64,000 nucleotides of DNA, taken from Pseudomonas fulva (GTDB taxonomy: Bacteria > Pseudomonadota > Gammaproteobacteria > Pseudomonadales > Pseudomonadaceae). Each line of letters opens with the position of its first letter. Position 1 is the stretch's first letter. Location of the stretch: positions 17,781 to 81,780 of the forward strand of contig NZ_JADNYP010000020.1 in the NCBI RefSeq assembly GCF_015680705.1, in the 5' to 3' direction. This document shows positions 34,003-42,460 of the stretch, piece after piece. A program made the translations under genes and the position numbers. The notes under the pieces are model-generated. The model was not told the origin of the DNA. It saw only the letters and a list, made by a program, of their open reading frames with translations, and did no database searches.

Positions 34003-35213
34003 TGAGCAAGCTGATGGACTGGATCGATGCTCGTTTTCCGGCCACTCGGATGTGGGAAGAGCATCTGAGCAAGTACTACGCGCCGAAGAACTTCAACGTC
34101 TTGTACTTCTTCGGCTCCCTTGCGCTGCTGGTGCTGGTGAACCAGCTGGTCACCGGCGTCTGGTTGACCATGAGCTTCACGCCCACGGCAGAGGAGGCGT
34201 TCGCCTCGGTCGAATACATCATGCGCGATGTCGAATACGGCTGGATCCTGCGCTACCTGCACTCGACCGGCGCTTCGGCATTCTTCATCGTGGTCTACCT
34301 GCACATGTTCCGCGGCTTGCTGTATGGCTCCTACCAGAAGCCGCGCGAACTGGTCTGGGTATTCGGGATGCTGATCTACCTGGCGCTGATGGCCGAGGCA
34401 TTCATGGGTTACCTGCTGCCGTGGGGGCAGATGTCCTATTGGGGCGCGCAGGTGATCATCTCGCTGTTCGGCGCCATTCCGGTCATCGGCGATGACCTGA
34501 CCCAGTGGATCCGGGGTGACTACCTGGTGTCCGGGATCACCTTGAACCGCTTCTTCGCCCTGCATGTGGTGGCCCTGCCGATCGTCATCCTTGGCCTGGT
34601 GGCCCTGCACATCCTGGCGCTGCACGAAGTCGGCTCGAACAACCCCGATGGCATCGACATCAAGAAAACCAAGGACGAGAACGGCGTGCCGCTGGACGGG
34701 ATCCCGTTCCATCCGTACTACACCGTGAAGGACATCCTCGGGGTCGTGGTGTTCCTGCTGGTGTTCTGCGCCGTGGTGTTCTTCTTCCCGGAAATGGGCG
34801 GCTATTTCCTGGAAAAGCCCAACTTCGAGCCAGCCAATGCGTTCAAGACGCCCGAGCATATCGCACCTGTGTGGTATTTCACGCCGTTCTACGCGATCCT
34901 GCGCGCCGTGCCCGACAAGCTGTTCGGGGTCATGGCCATGGGCGCGGCCATCGCTGCGCTGTTCGTGCTGCCATGGCTCGATCGCAGCCCGGTGCGCTCG
35001 ATGCGCTACAAGGGCTGGCCAAGCAGGCTCGCCCTGGCGATCTTCTGCGTGGCCTTCGTCACGCTCGGCGTGCTTGGCGTGCAGGCGCCCAGCCCGGGCC
35101 GGACATTGCTGGCGCAGGTCTGCACCGTGTTCTATTTCGCCTACTTCATCCTGATGCCGTTCTACACGGCGGTGGAAAAGACCAAACCGGTTCCGCAAAG
35201 GGTGACAGGCTGA
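34002..35213 (+). CDS. petB: Cytochrome b of the bc1 complex
   Basis: A 403-residue cytochrome b with about eight membrane helices. Conserved heme-ligand helices (RYLHSTGASAFFIVVYLHMF) and the Qo-site region with PEWY replaced by the family's PVWYFTPFYA are present. ATG 34002 overlaps the petA stop; a GTG three bases earlier is the alternative. It is the full-length (fused) form. The TGA overlaps the petC ATG (TGATG, 35211-35215). Confidence 0.97.
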   Translation: MSKLMDWIDARFPATRMWEEHLSKYYAPKNFNVLYFFGSLALLVLVNQLVTGVWLTMSFTPTAEEAFASVEYIMRDVEYGWILRYLHSTGASAFFIVVYLHMFRGLLYGSYQKPRELVWVFGMLIYLALMAEAFMGYLLPWGQMSYWGAQVIISLFGAIPVIGDDLTQWIRGDYLVSGITLNRFFALHVVALPIVILGLVALHILALHEVGSNNPDGIDIKKTKDENGVPLDGIPFHPYYTVKDILGVVVFLLVFCAVVFFFPEMGGYFLEKPNFEPANAFKTPEHIAPVWYFTPFYAILRAVPDKLFGVMAMGAAIAALFVLPWLDRSPVRSMRYKGWPSRLALAIFCVAFVTLGVLGVQAPSPGRTLLAQVCTVFYFAYFILMPFYTAVEKTKPVPQRVTG

Positions 35214-35992
35214 TGAACAAGCTCATTGCGGCATTGATGCTGATGATCCTGCCCATGCTGGCCATGGCTGCCGAGCCGGCCTTCGAACTCGACTCGGTCG
35301 ACATCGACCTGACCGACAAGGCCGCCATGCAGGACGGTGCGCGAACATTCGTCAACTATTGCATGGGTTGCCACGGAGCCAGATTCCAGCGCTACGAGCG
35401 TGTTGCCGACGACCTTGGCATCCCGCATGAACTGATGCTGGAAAAACTGGTGTTCACCGGCGCCAAGATCGGCGACCACATGAACAGCGCGATGCGCCCC
35501 GAGGATGCCAAGGTCTGGTTCGGCGCGGCGCCACCGGACCTGACCCTGGTCGCCCGGGTGCGCGGCAACGATTGGCTGTACAGCTACCTGCGCAGCTTCT
35601 ACGAAGACAAGTCGCGCCCCTTTGGCAGCAACAACAAGGTCTTTCCTAATGTCGGCATGCCCAACGTGCTGGCCGGGCTGCAGGGCAACCAGGTGATAGG
35701 CTGCAAGCAGGTACAGAGCGTGGTCGACGGCAAGAAGCAGTTCGACCCATTGACCGGCAGCCCGCTCACCCACCAGGCATGCGACCAGCTGACCATCGAG
35801 CCGAATTCCGGTACCCTGACGCCCGAGCAGTTCGATGAAAAGATCAGGAACCTGGTGACCTTCCTGGCTTACTCGGCCAACCCGGTCAAGCTCGAAAGCC
35901 AGCGCATCGGTACCTACGTGCTCTTGTACCTGGCTGTCTTGCTGGTATTGGCCTATCTGCTCAAGCGTGAGTACTGGAAGGATGTGCACTGA
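35213..35992 (+). CDS. petC: Cytochrome c1
   Basis: A 259-residue cytochrome c1 with a signal peptide (residues 1-20, ending AMA-AEPAF). The heme site is CMGCH with Cys50, Cys53 and His54, and a C-terminal membrane anchor lies at about 233-252. It accepts electrons from the Rieske protein. It completes the petABC operon, all three genes joined by stop-start overlaps. Confidence 0.97.
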   Translation: MNKLIAALMLMILPMLAMAAEPAFELDSVDIDLTDKAAMQDGARTFVNYCMGCHGARFQRYERVADDLGIPHELMLEKLVFTGAKIGDHMNSAMRPEDAKVWFGAAPPDLTLVARVRGNDWLYSYLRSFYEDKSRPFGSNNKVFPNVGMPNVLAGLQGNQVIGCKQVQSVVDGKKQFDPLTGSPLTHQACDQLTIEPNSGTLTPEQFDEKIRNLVTFLAYSANPVKLESQRIGTYVLLYLAVLLVLAYLLKREYWKDVH

Positions 35993-36017
35993 GCACTGAC
36001 AGGTTTCCGGTGGTTGG

Positions 36018-36066
36018 ACGCGCCCTGGGGCGCTCTCGCGATACCGCGGGGGCCTCCGGGGCGCGT
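36018..36066 (+). promoter_or_regulatory. Inverted repeat in the petC-sspA gap
   Basis: ACGCGCCC (36018-36025) and GGGCGCGT (36059-36066) are perfect 8-base inverted repeats enclosing 33 GC-rich bases, between petC and sspA. It could close the pet mRNA or fold the sspA leader; no T-run follows. Confidence 0.35.
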
Positions 36067-36109
36067 TCGTATTGCAGTTTTACAAGTTTCCCATGCGAGG
36101 AGGAGCACC

Positions 36110-36733
36110 ATGGGCGCGACCAACAGGTTAGCCTGCTATTCCGACCCCGCTGACCATTATTCTCATCGGGTACGCCTGGTGCTGGCCGAGAAAGGCGTCA
36201 TCGTCCAGATCATCGATGTCGATGCTGGTCGGCTGCCGTCCCGGCTGATCGAAGTGAACCCTTATGGCAGCGTGCCGACGCTGGTCGATCGCGACCTGGC
36301 GTTGTACGAACCGAGCGTGGTGATGGAGTACCTCGAGGAGCGTTACCCGCATCCGGCGCTGATGCCGGCCTATCCGGTGGCGCGCGGCAACAGTCGCTTG
36401 CTGATGCACCGTATCCAGCGCGACTGGTGCACGCTGGTGGATCGGATTCTCGACCCGCGCAGCCAGGACGCCGAGCGCACCGAGGCGCGCAAGGAGCTGC
36501 GCGAGAGCCTGACTGGCGTCTCGCCCTTGTTCGGCGAGTTTCCCTGTTTCATGAGCGAGGAGCAAAGTCTGGTCGACTGCTGTCTATTGCCAATACTATG
36601 GCGTCTACCCGTCATGAAGATCGAATTGCCGCGGCAGGCCAAGCCGCTGCTGGACTACATGGAGCGACAGTTCGCCCGCGAGCCTTTCCTGGCGAGCCTC
36701 TCCGCTACCGAACGCGAAATGCGCAATATCTAA
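36110..36733 (+). CDS. sspA: Stringent starvation protein SspA
   Basis: A 207-residue glutathione-transferase-fold protein that binds RNA polymerase holoenzyme and alters stress and virulence transcription. LACYSDPADHYSHRVRLVLA and the PYGSVPTLVDRDL loop are family features. ATG 36110 has an AGGAGGAG site just upstream. sspB follows after 10 bases, the conserved sspAB pair. Confidence 0.95.
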   Translation: MGATNRLACYSDPADHYSHRVRLVLAEKGVIVQIIDVDAGRLPSRLIEVNPYGSVPTLVDRDLALYEPSVVMEYLEERYPHPALMPAYPVARGNSRLLMHRIQRDWCTLVDRILDPRSQDAERTEARKELRESLTGVSPLFGEFPCFMSEEQSLVDCCLLPILWRLPVMKIELPRQAKPLLDYMERQFAREPFLASLSATEREMRNI

Positions 36734-36743
36734 GGAGCCGTTG

Positions 36744-37175
36744 ATGAAATCCAGTCGCCCCTACCTGGTGCGCTCGCTGTACGAATGGATCGTCGACAAC
36801 GATTGCACCCCGCACATGCTGGTCAACGCCGAGTATCCGGCGGTCCAGGTACCTCAGGGCTTCGCCAGCGATGGCCAGATCGTCCTGAACATCTCGCCCA
36901 GCGCCGTGCGCAACCTGCACATGGACAACGAGGCGGTCAGCTTCGAGGGCCGCTTCAGTGGGGTGGCCCATACCCTGTACGTGCCGGTCGGCGCGATCCT
37001 TGGCATCTATGCCCGGGAAAACGGCCAAGGCATGGTGTTCGAACTGGAGCCGCCATTGATCGAGGGAGACGAACTCGACGACGAGGCGCTGCAAGCGCCT
37101 GGCGCTGCTCGGCCGGACGATGGTGGGCAGCCGCCGCGCCCGAGTGGTCCGCCAAGCCTGAAAGTGGTCAAGTAG
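36744..37175 (+). CDS. sspB: ClpXP adaptor SspB
   Basis: A 143-residue adaptor that delivers ssrA-tagged and other substrates to ClpXP. The substrate-binding domain spans residues 1-110 (SRPYLVRSLYEWIVDNDCTP), followed by an acidic and Pro-rich linker and the ClpX-docking tail SLKVVK. ATG 36744 has TAAGGAG at 36731-36737. A bidirectional terminator separates it from suhB. Confidence 0.95.
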   Translation: MKSSRPYLVRSLYEWIVDNDCTPHMLVNAEYPAVQVPQGFASDGQIVLNISPSAVRNLHMDNEAVSFEGRFSGVAHTLYVPVGAILGIYARENGQGMVFELEPPLIEGDELDDEALQAPGAARPDDGGQPPRPSGPPSLKVVK

Positions 37176-37178
37176 CAT

Positions 37179-37211
37179 GAAAAAAGGCGATCCGCATGGA
37201 TCGCCTTTTTC
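37179..37211. terminator. Bidirectional terminator between sspB and suhB
   Basis: AAAAAGGCGATCC (37181-37193) and GGATCGCCTTTTT (37198-37210) make a perfect 13-bp stem with a GCAT loop, giving U-tracts in both directions for the convergent sspB and suhB genes. Confidence 0.95.
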
Positions 37212-37226
37212 ATTCCCGTGCCAGGA

Positions 37227-38045
37227 TCAACGCTTCATGTGTTCCGGCAGGTGCGGCTGGATGGCGGTGAGTACCGCCTTGAAGCACTTGATGTTGCCGG
37301 CCACGATGTGTCCCTTGTCGAGGAAGTCGTGGCCACCGGTGAAGTCGCTCACCAGGCCGCCTGCTTCTTGAATCAGCAGCACGCCCGCGGCCATGTCCCA
37401 TTCGGACAGGCCCGACTCCCAGAAGGCATCGAAACGCCCGGCAGCGACGTAGGCCAGGTCCAGGCTCGCGGCGCCAGCGCGACGAATGCCGGCGGTCTGG
37501 CCGGTGAGGGCGCGGAACATGCCCAGGTAATTGTCCAGATGGGCCATCTGGTCGTCACGGAAGGGGAAGCCGGTGCCGAGCAGGGCGCCGTCCAGGCTGG
37601 TGCGCGAGCTCACGCGCAGGCGGCGGCCGTTGAGCTGGGCGCCGCGACCGCGGCTGGCGGTGAATTCTTCCTGGCGTACCGGGTCGACGATCACGGCATG
37701 CTCCAGGCGACCGCGGTACTTGCAGGCGATGCTGACGGCGAAGTGCGGGATGCCACGCAGGAAGTTGGTGGTCCCGTCCAGCGGATCGATGATCCACAGG
37801 TAATCCTTGCCTTCCTCGCCGGAGCCGGCGTGCAGGCCGGTTTCCTCGCCCAGGATCGAGTGGTTCGGGTAGGCCTTGCGCAGGCTGTTGACGATGCTCT
37901 GTTCGGCGGCGCGATCGACCTCGGAAACGTAGTCCTTGGCGTTCTTCTCGTCGACCTTGATGGTATCCAGGCGTTCGATGGAGCGGAAAATCAGTTCACT
38001 GGCGCTGCGAGCGGCGCGCAGCGCGATATTCAGCATAGGCTGCAT
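37227..38045 (-). CDS. suhB: Inositol-1-monophosphatase family protein SuhB
   Basis: A 272-residue Mg-dependent phosphatase. Metal ligands lie in GEETG (Glu67/68) and IDPLDGTTNF (Asp87, Asp90), with WDMAAGVLLIQEAGG near the C-terminus. In gammaproteobacteria SuhB also joins the rRNA antitermination complex. Start ATG at 38045 is chosen over an upstream extension that lacks fold content. A minus-strand -10 TAGAAT (plus bases 38081-38086) lies just upstream. It is divergent from trmJ. Confidence 0.95.
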   Translation of the reverse strand: MQPMLNIALRAARSASELIFRSIERLDTIKVDEKNAKDYVSEVDRAAEQSIVNSLRKAYPNHSILGEETGLHAGSGEEGKDYLWIIDPLDGTTNFLRGIPHFAVSIACKYRGRLEHAVIVDPVRQEEFTASRGRGAQLNGRRLRVSSRTSLDGALLGTGFPFRDDQMAHLDNYLGMFRALTGQTAGIRRAGAASLDLAYVAAGRFDAFWESGLSEWDMAAGVLLIQEAGGLVSDFTGGHDFLDKGHIVAGNIKCFKAVLTAIQPHLPEHMKR

Positions 38046-38177
38046 GGGCGGTTCACCTGGAGTGTTAAAGAAAGCCGGACATTCTAGCAGAAAAGTTCGC
38101 TGGCTGAAGCGTGACATTTGCTTTCGTGGCGTAACCAGGAACGCTTCTGTAAGATTCCCTTTCCGTCAACTGCCTCT

Positions 38178-38190
38178 GTGAGCCCCTCAC
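38178..38190 (+). promoter_or_regulatory. Hairpin abutting the trmJ start
   Basis: GTGAG-CCC-CTCAC is a perfect 5-bp hairpin ending one base before the TTG start of trmJ at 38192. No Shine-Dalgarno sequence is present. A -10-like TAAGAT lies at 38150-38155, which would give a short leader of about 30 bases containing this hairpin. Confidence 0.45.
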
Positions 38191-38191
38191 C

Positions 38192-38965
38192 TTGCTGCAA
38201 AATATTCGTGTTGTTCTGGTCAATACCAGCCACCCCGGGAACATCGGCGGCGCTGCGCGTGCCATGAAAAACATGGGCTTGTCGCGCCTGGTGCTGGTTC
38301 AGCCTCAGCACTTCCCGGCGCCCGACGCCTGCGCGCGCGCCTCCGGCGCCGACGATGTGCTCGAGGCCGCCGTCGTGGTCGATAGTCTCGAAGAGGCGCT
38401 GGCTGGCACCAGCCTGGTGCTGGGTACCAGCGCCCGCGACCGGCGCATTCCCTGGCCGCTGCTCGACCCGCGCGAGTGCGGTGCCAAGGTGGTCGAGCAT
38501 GCCGCCCAGCAGGCGCAGATCGCGCTGGTGTTCGGCCGCGAGCATGCCGGCCTGACCAACGAGGAACTGCAGCGATGTCACTTCCATGTACATATTCCCT
38601 CGAACCCCGACTTCAGCTCGCTGAACCTGGCCGCGGCCGTGCAGGTGCTCGCCTATGAGGTGCGCATGGCCTGGCTGTCCGCCAGCGACGCGCCTTCGAA
38701 GGTCGAGAAGTTCGAGGCCAACTCGCTGCGCAGCGGCGAGCTGGCGACCATGGACGAAATGGAGCTGTTCTACGAACACTTGGAGCAGACCCTGGTGCAG
38801 ATCGGCTTCCTCGACCCGGAAAAGCCCAAGCACCTGATGCCGCGCCTGCGCCGGCTGTATGGGCGCAGCGCGGTCAATCGTTCGGAAATGAGCATCTTGC
38901 GCGGCATCCTCACCGAGACCCAGAAGGCGGTCCGGGGCGAGCCGCACAAACGGAAGGACACATAA
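38192..38965 (+). CDS. trmJ: tRNA (cytidine/uridine-2'-O-)-methyltransferase TrmJ
   Basis: A 257-residue SPOUT methyltransferase that methylates the ribose at tRNA position 32. NTSHPGNIGGAARAMKNMGL and the knot segment ALVFGREHAGLTNEEL are characteristic. The only plausible start is TTG 38192, since there is no in-frame ATG or GTG near the conserved N-terminus. cysE begins three bases after its stop. Position between suhB and cysE-iscR is conserved in gammaproteobacteria. Confidence 0.95.
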   Translation: MLQNIRVVLVNTSHPGNIGGAARAMKNMGLSRLVLVQPQHFPAPDACARASGADDVLEAAVVVDSLEEALAGTSLVLGTSARDRRIPWPLLDPRECGAKVVEHAAQQAQIALVFGREHAGLTNEELQRCHFHVHIPSNPDFSSLNLAAAVQVLAYEVRMAWLSASDAPSKVEKFEANSLRSGELATMDEMELFYEHLEQTLVQIGFLDPEKPKHLMPRLRRLYGRSAVNRSEMSILRGILTETQKAVRGEPHKRKDT

Positions 38966-38968
38966 TAG

Positions 38969-39754
38969 ATGTTCGAGCGTCTGCGTGAAGATATCCAGAG
39001 CGTTTTTCATCGTGACCCGGCCGCGCGCAATGCCTTCGAGGTCCTGACCTGCTACCCCGGCATGCATGCCATCTGGCTGCATCGGCTGGGCCATGCCCTG
39101 TGGACTCGCGACTGCAAGTGGCTGGCGCGTCTGGTGTCGAACTTCGGTCGCTGGCTGACCGGAATCGAGATCCATCCGGGGGCCAAGGTCGGCCGGCGTT
39201 TCTTCATCGACCACGGCATGGGCATCGTCATCGGCGAGACGGCCGAGATCGGTGACGACGTCACGCTCTACCAGGGCGTGACTCTCGGTGGAACCAGCTG
39301 GAACAAGGGCAAGCGCCACCCGACCCTGGGCGATGGCGTGGTGGTCGGTGCCGGGGCCAAGGTGCTTGGCCCATTCACCGTCGGCGCCGGGGCGAAGATC
39401 GGCTCCAACGCCGTGGTCACCAAGGCCGTGCCGCCGGGTGCCACGGCGGTGGGGATTCCCGGGCGCATCATCGTCAAGACCGAGGATGACGAGGTCGAGG
39501 TCAAGCGCAAGGCGATGGCCGCGAAGATCGGCTTCGATGCCTATGGCGTGAGCGCCGACATGCCCGATCCGGTAGCGCGGGCGATCGGCCAGTTGCTCGA
39601 TCACCTGCAGGCGGTCGACGGACGCCTGGAGGACATGTGCCGCGAGCTGACCAAGCTCGATGGCAGCTACCGTGCCAAGGCGATGCCGGCATTGCGCGAG
39701 GAGGATTTCGCCGAGGTCAAGGAGACGGCGCCCGGCGACAGCCCGTCGCATTGA
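38969..39754 (+). CDS. cysE: Serine O-acetyltransferase CysE
   Basis: A 261-residue left-handed beta-helix acetyltransferase making O-acetylserine for cysteine synthesis. The catalytic region HPGAKVGRRFFIDHGMGIVI carries the active-site His residues, followed by hexapeptide repeats ending GAKIGSNAVVTKAVPPGATA. The C-terminal tail is longer than needed for catalysis. Its link to the isc genes downstream fits cysteine supply to IscS. Confidence 0.96.
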   Translation: MFERLREDIQSVFHRDPAARNAFEVLTCYPGMHAIWLHRLGHALWTRDCKWLARLVSNFGRWLTGIEIHPGAKVGRRFFIDHGMGIVIGETAEIGDDVTLYQGVTLGGTSWNKGKRHPTLGDGVVVGAGAKVLGPFTVGAGAKIGSNAVVTKAVPPGATAVGIPGRIIVKTEDDEVEVKRKAMAAKIGFDAYGVSADMPDPVARAIGQLLDHLQAVDGRLEDMCRELTKLDGSYRAKAMPALREEDFAEVKETAPGDSPSH

Positions 39755-39847
39755 CGGCGCGGCACGGCGGGGCGTGTGCTTGCGCTCCGCACCTGCTATG
39801 ATGCCGGCCGCCTTTCGGCTGCAAACCCGACTAAAGCAGTAGGTCTT

Positions 39848-39880
39848 ATAGTTGACTTGAATGCTCGGGAATTGCATACT
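39848..39880 (+). promoter_or_regulatory. iscR promoter with type 1 IscR site
   Basis: Bases 39848-39872 (halves ATAGTTGACT and GCTCGGGAAT) match the E. coli type 1 IscR site at about 20 of 25 positions. They overlap the -35 TTGACT (39852-39857), which is 17 bases from the -10 CATACT (39875-39880). The placement over the -35 fits repression by [2Fe-2S]-IscR. Confidence 0.8.
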
Positions 39881-39917
39881 TGCCCACATCCTGTAAATCC
39901 CGTGGTACCCAATAGCC

Positions 39918-40409
39918 ATGCGACTGACTACCAAAGGCCGATACGCCGTCACTGCCATGCTCGACCTGGCATTGCACGCGCAGCAGGGGCCGGTGTCTTT
40001 GGCCGACATATCCGAGCGCCAGGGCATTTCCCTTTCTTATCTGGAGCAGCTGTTCGCCAAGTTGCGACGCAACAGCCTGGTCTCGAGCGTGCGTGGCCCC
40101 GGTGGCGGCTACCAGCTGTCCCGCGCCATGGAGACCATCCAGGTGGTCCAGGTCATCGATGCGGTCAACGAATCGGTCGATGCCACCCGCTGCCAGGGTC
40201 TGGGAGACTGCCACTCCGGTGACACCTGCCTGACCCATCACCTGTGGTGCGATCTCAGCCAGCAGATCCACGAGTTCCTCAGTGGCATCAGCCTGGCCGA
40301 CCTCGTCACCCGCCGCGAAGTGCAGGAAGTCGCCCAGCGCCAGGACCTGCGCCGTGTCGCCGGCCGGGCTGCCCAGATGGACAAGATTGAGACGTCCGCC
40401 GTCGAATGA
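39918..40409 (+). CDS. iscR: Iron-sulfur cluster regulator IscR
   Basis: A 163-residue Rrf2-type regulator. The HTH lies at residues 1-60, and the [2Fe-2S] ligands Cys92, Cys98, Cys104 and His107 are all in the E. coli positions. It represses the isc operon when holo and adjusts Fe-S supply to demand. A type 1 IscR site precedes it, so autoregulation is very likely. iscS begins 42 bases after its stop. Confidence 0.97.
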   Translation: MRLTTKGRYAVTAMLDLALHAQQGPVSLADISERQGISLSYLEQLFAKLRRNSLVSSVRGPGGGYQLSRAMETIQVVQVIDAVNESVDATRCQGLGDCHSGDTCLTHHLWCDLSQQIHEFLSGISLADLVTRREVQEVAQRQDLRRVAGRAAQMDKIETSAVE

Positions 40410-40451
40410 ACGTTTCGGCGAGCGGCGCGACCGCCTGATAGGAGACAAGTA

Positions 40452-41666
40452 ATGAAGTTGCCGATCTACCTCGATTACTCCGCGACCACGCCGGTCGATC
40501 CCCGTGTCGCCCAGAAGATGTGCGAGTGCCTGACGCTCGACGGGAACTTCGGTAACCCGGCGTCGCGCTCCCACCTCTTTGGCTGGAAGGCCGAGGAAGC
40601 TGTCGAGAATGCCCGTCGCCAGGTCGCCGAGCTGGTCAATGCCGATCCGCGCGAGATCGTCTGGACCAGCGGTGCGACCGAATCCGACAACCTGGCGCTC
40701 AAGGGCGTGGCGCACTTCTACCACACCAAGGGCAAGCACATCATCACCTCGAAGATCGAGCACAAGGCGGTCCTCGATACCGCTCGCCAGCTCGAGCGCG
40801 AAGGTTTCGAGGTGACTTACCTGGAGCCGGGCGAAGACGGCATCGTCACGCCGATGATGGTCGAGGCGGCCCTGCGTGACGACACCATCCTGGTCTCGCT
40901 GATGCACGTCAACAACGAAGTCGGCTCGATCAACGACATCGCTGCCATCGGCGAGCTGACCCGCAGCCGCGGCGTGCTGTTGCATGTCGATGCCGCGCAG
41001 TCGGCCGGCAAGGTCGAGATCGACCTGCAGAAGCTCAAGGTCGACCTGATGTCCTTCTCGGCGCACAAGGTCTACGGTCCCAAGGGCATCGGCGCGCTGT
41101 ACGTCAGCCGCAAGCCGCGCGTGCGGCTGGAAGCCACCATTCATGGCGGTGGCCACGAGCGCGGCATGCGTTCGGGCACCTTGCCGACCCACCAGATCGT
41201 CGGCATGGGCGAGGCCTTCGCCATCGCCAGGCAAGAGATGGCCAGCGAGAACGTGCGCATCAAGGCCCTGAGCGACCGCTTCTTCAAGCAGGTCTCGGAC
41301 CTCGAGGAGCTGTACGTCAACGGCAGCCGCACCGCGCGCGTGCCGCACAACCTGAACCTGAGCTTCAACTACGTCGAGGGTGAATCGCTGCTGATGTCCC
41401 TCAAGGACATTGCCGTATCGTCCGGCTCGGCCTGTACCTCGGCGTCCCTGGAACCGTCCTACGTGTTGCGTGCCCTGGGTCGCAACGACGAACTGGCCCA
41501 CAGCTCCATCCGCTTCTCCTTCGGTCGCTTCACCACCGAAGAGGAAGTCGACTACGCCGCGCAGAAGGTCTGCGAGGCCGTGAACAAGCTGCGCGAGCTG
41601 TCGCCGTTGTGGGACATGTACAAGGACGGCGTCGACATCTCCAAGATCGAGTGGGCCGCCCACTAA
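40452..41666 (+). CDS. iscS: Cysteine desulfurase IscS
   Basis: A 404-residue PLP enzyme, the same length as E. coli IscS, which takes sulfur from cysteine for Fe-S clusters and tRNA thiolation. The PLP lysine is in SFSAHKVYGPKG and the active-site Cys is in SGSACTSASLEPSYVLRA. It follows iscR, with a GATAGGAGACA ribosome site. Confidence 0.98.
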   Translation: MKLPIYLDYSATTPVDPRVAQKMCECLTLDGNFGNPASRSHLFGWKAEEAVENARRQVAELVNADPREIVWTSGATESDNLALKGVAHFYHTKGKHIITSKIEHKAVLDTARQLEREGFEVTYLEPGEDGIVTPMMVEAALRDDTILVSLMHVNNEVGSINDIAAIGELTRSRGVLLHVDAAQSAGKVEIDLQKLKVDLMSFSAHKVYGPKGIGALYVSRKPRVRLEATIHGGGHERGMRSGTLPTHQIVGMGEAFAIARQEMASENVRIKALSDRFFKQVSDLEELYVNGSRTARVPHNLNLSFNYVEGESLLMSLKDIAVSSGSACTSASLEPSYVLRALGRNDELAHSSIRFSFGRFTTEEEVDYAAQKVCEAVNKLRELSPLWDMYKDGVDISKIEWAAH

Positions 41667-41711
41667 GCAGTCGCCGACAGAGCGGCTCCCTGATGAGGAA
41701 GGAATTGCACC

Positions 41712-42098
41712 ATGGCATACAGTGAAAAGGTCATCGACCACTACGAAAACCCTCGCAACGTCGGCAAGATGAATGCCGAGGACCCGGACGTCGGGACCGG
41801 CATGGTCGGCGCCCCGGCCTGCGGTGACGTCATGCGCCTGCAGATCAAGGTCAACGAACAGGGCGTCATCGAGGACGCCAAGTTCAAGACCTACGGCTGC
41901 GGCTCGGCCATCGCTTCCAGCTCCCTGGCCACCGAGTGGATGAAGGGCAAGACCCTGGACGAAGCCGAGACCATCAAGAACACCCAGCTGGCCGAGGAAC
42001 TGGCCCTGCCGCCGGTCAAGATCCACTGCTCGGTACTCGCCGAAGACGCCATCAAGGCGGCCGTGCGTGACTACAAGCAGAAGAAAGGCTTGCTCTAA
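41712..42098 (+). CDS. iscU: Fe-S cluster scaffold IscU
   Basis: A 128-residue scaffold on which clusters are assembled. The three ligands Cys37, Cys63 and Cys106 and the nearby His105 are conserved, as is the LPPVKIHCSVLAEDAI segment containing the HscA recognition motif LPPVK. It sits 45 bases after iscS. Confidence 0.98.
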   Translation: MAYSEKVIDHYENPRNVGKMNAEDPDVGTGMVGAPACGDVMRLQIKVNEQGVIEDAKFKTYGCGSAIASSSLATEWMKGKTLDEAETIKNTQLAEELALPPVKIHCSVLAEDAIKAAVRDYKQKKGLL

Positions 42099-42128
42099 CC
42101 GCCGCCTGGCAAAAGGTAAGGAGTCTCG

Positions 42129-42452
42129 ATGGCTATCAGCATGACAGAAGCCGCCGCCAATCACGTGCGGCGCTCCCTGGAAGGGCGCGGCAAGGGCGAG
42201 GGCATCCGCCTGGGCGTACGCACCACCGGCTGCTCCGGCCTGGCCTATGTACTGGAATTCGTCGACGAACTCGCCGACGAGGACCAGGTCTACGAAAGCC
42301 ATGGCGTCAAGGTCATCATCGACCCGAAGAGCCTGGTCTACCTGGACGGCACGGAGCTGGACTTCGTCAAGGAAGGGCTGAACGAAGGCTTCAAGTTCAA
42401 CAATCCCAACGTGCGCGGTGAGTGTGGCTGCGGCGAAAGCTTCAACGTCTGA
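42129..42452 (+). CDS. iscA: A-type Fe-S carrier IscA
   Basis: A 107-residue A-type carrier that passes clusters from the scaffold to target proteins. The three ligand cysteines are Cys35 (TTGCSGLAY), Cys99 and Cys101 (GECGCGESF). It lies 30 bases after iscU, with an AAGGAG site upstream. Confidence 0.97.
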   Translation: MAISMTEAAANHVRRSLEGRGKGEGIRLGVRTTGCSGLAYVLEFVDELADEDQVYESHGVKVIIDPKSLVYLDGTELDFVKEGLNEGFKFNNPNVRGECGCGESFNV

Positions 42453-42460
42453 GGCCGACC

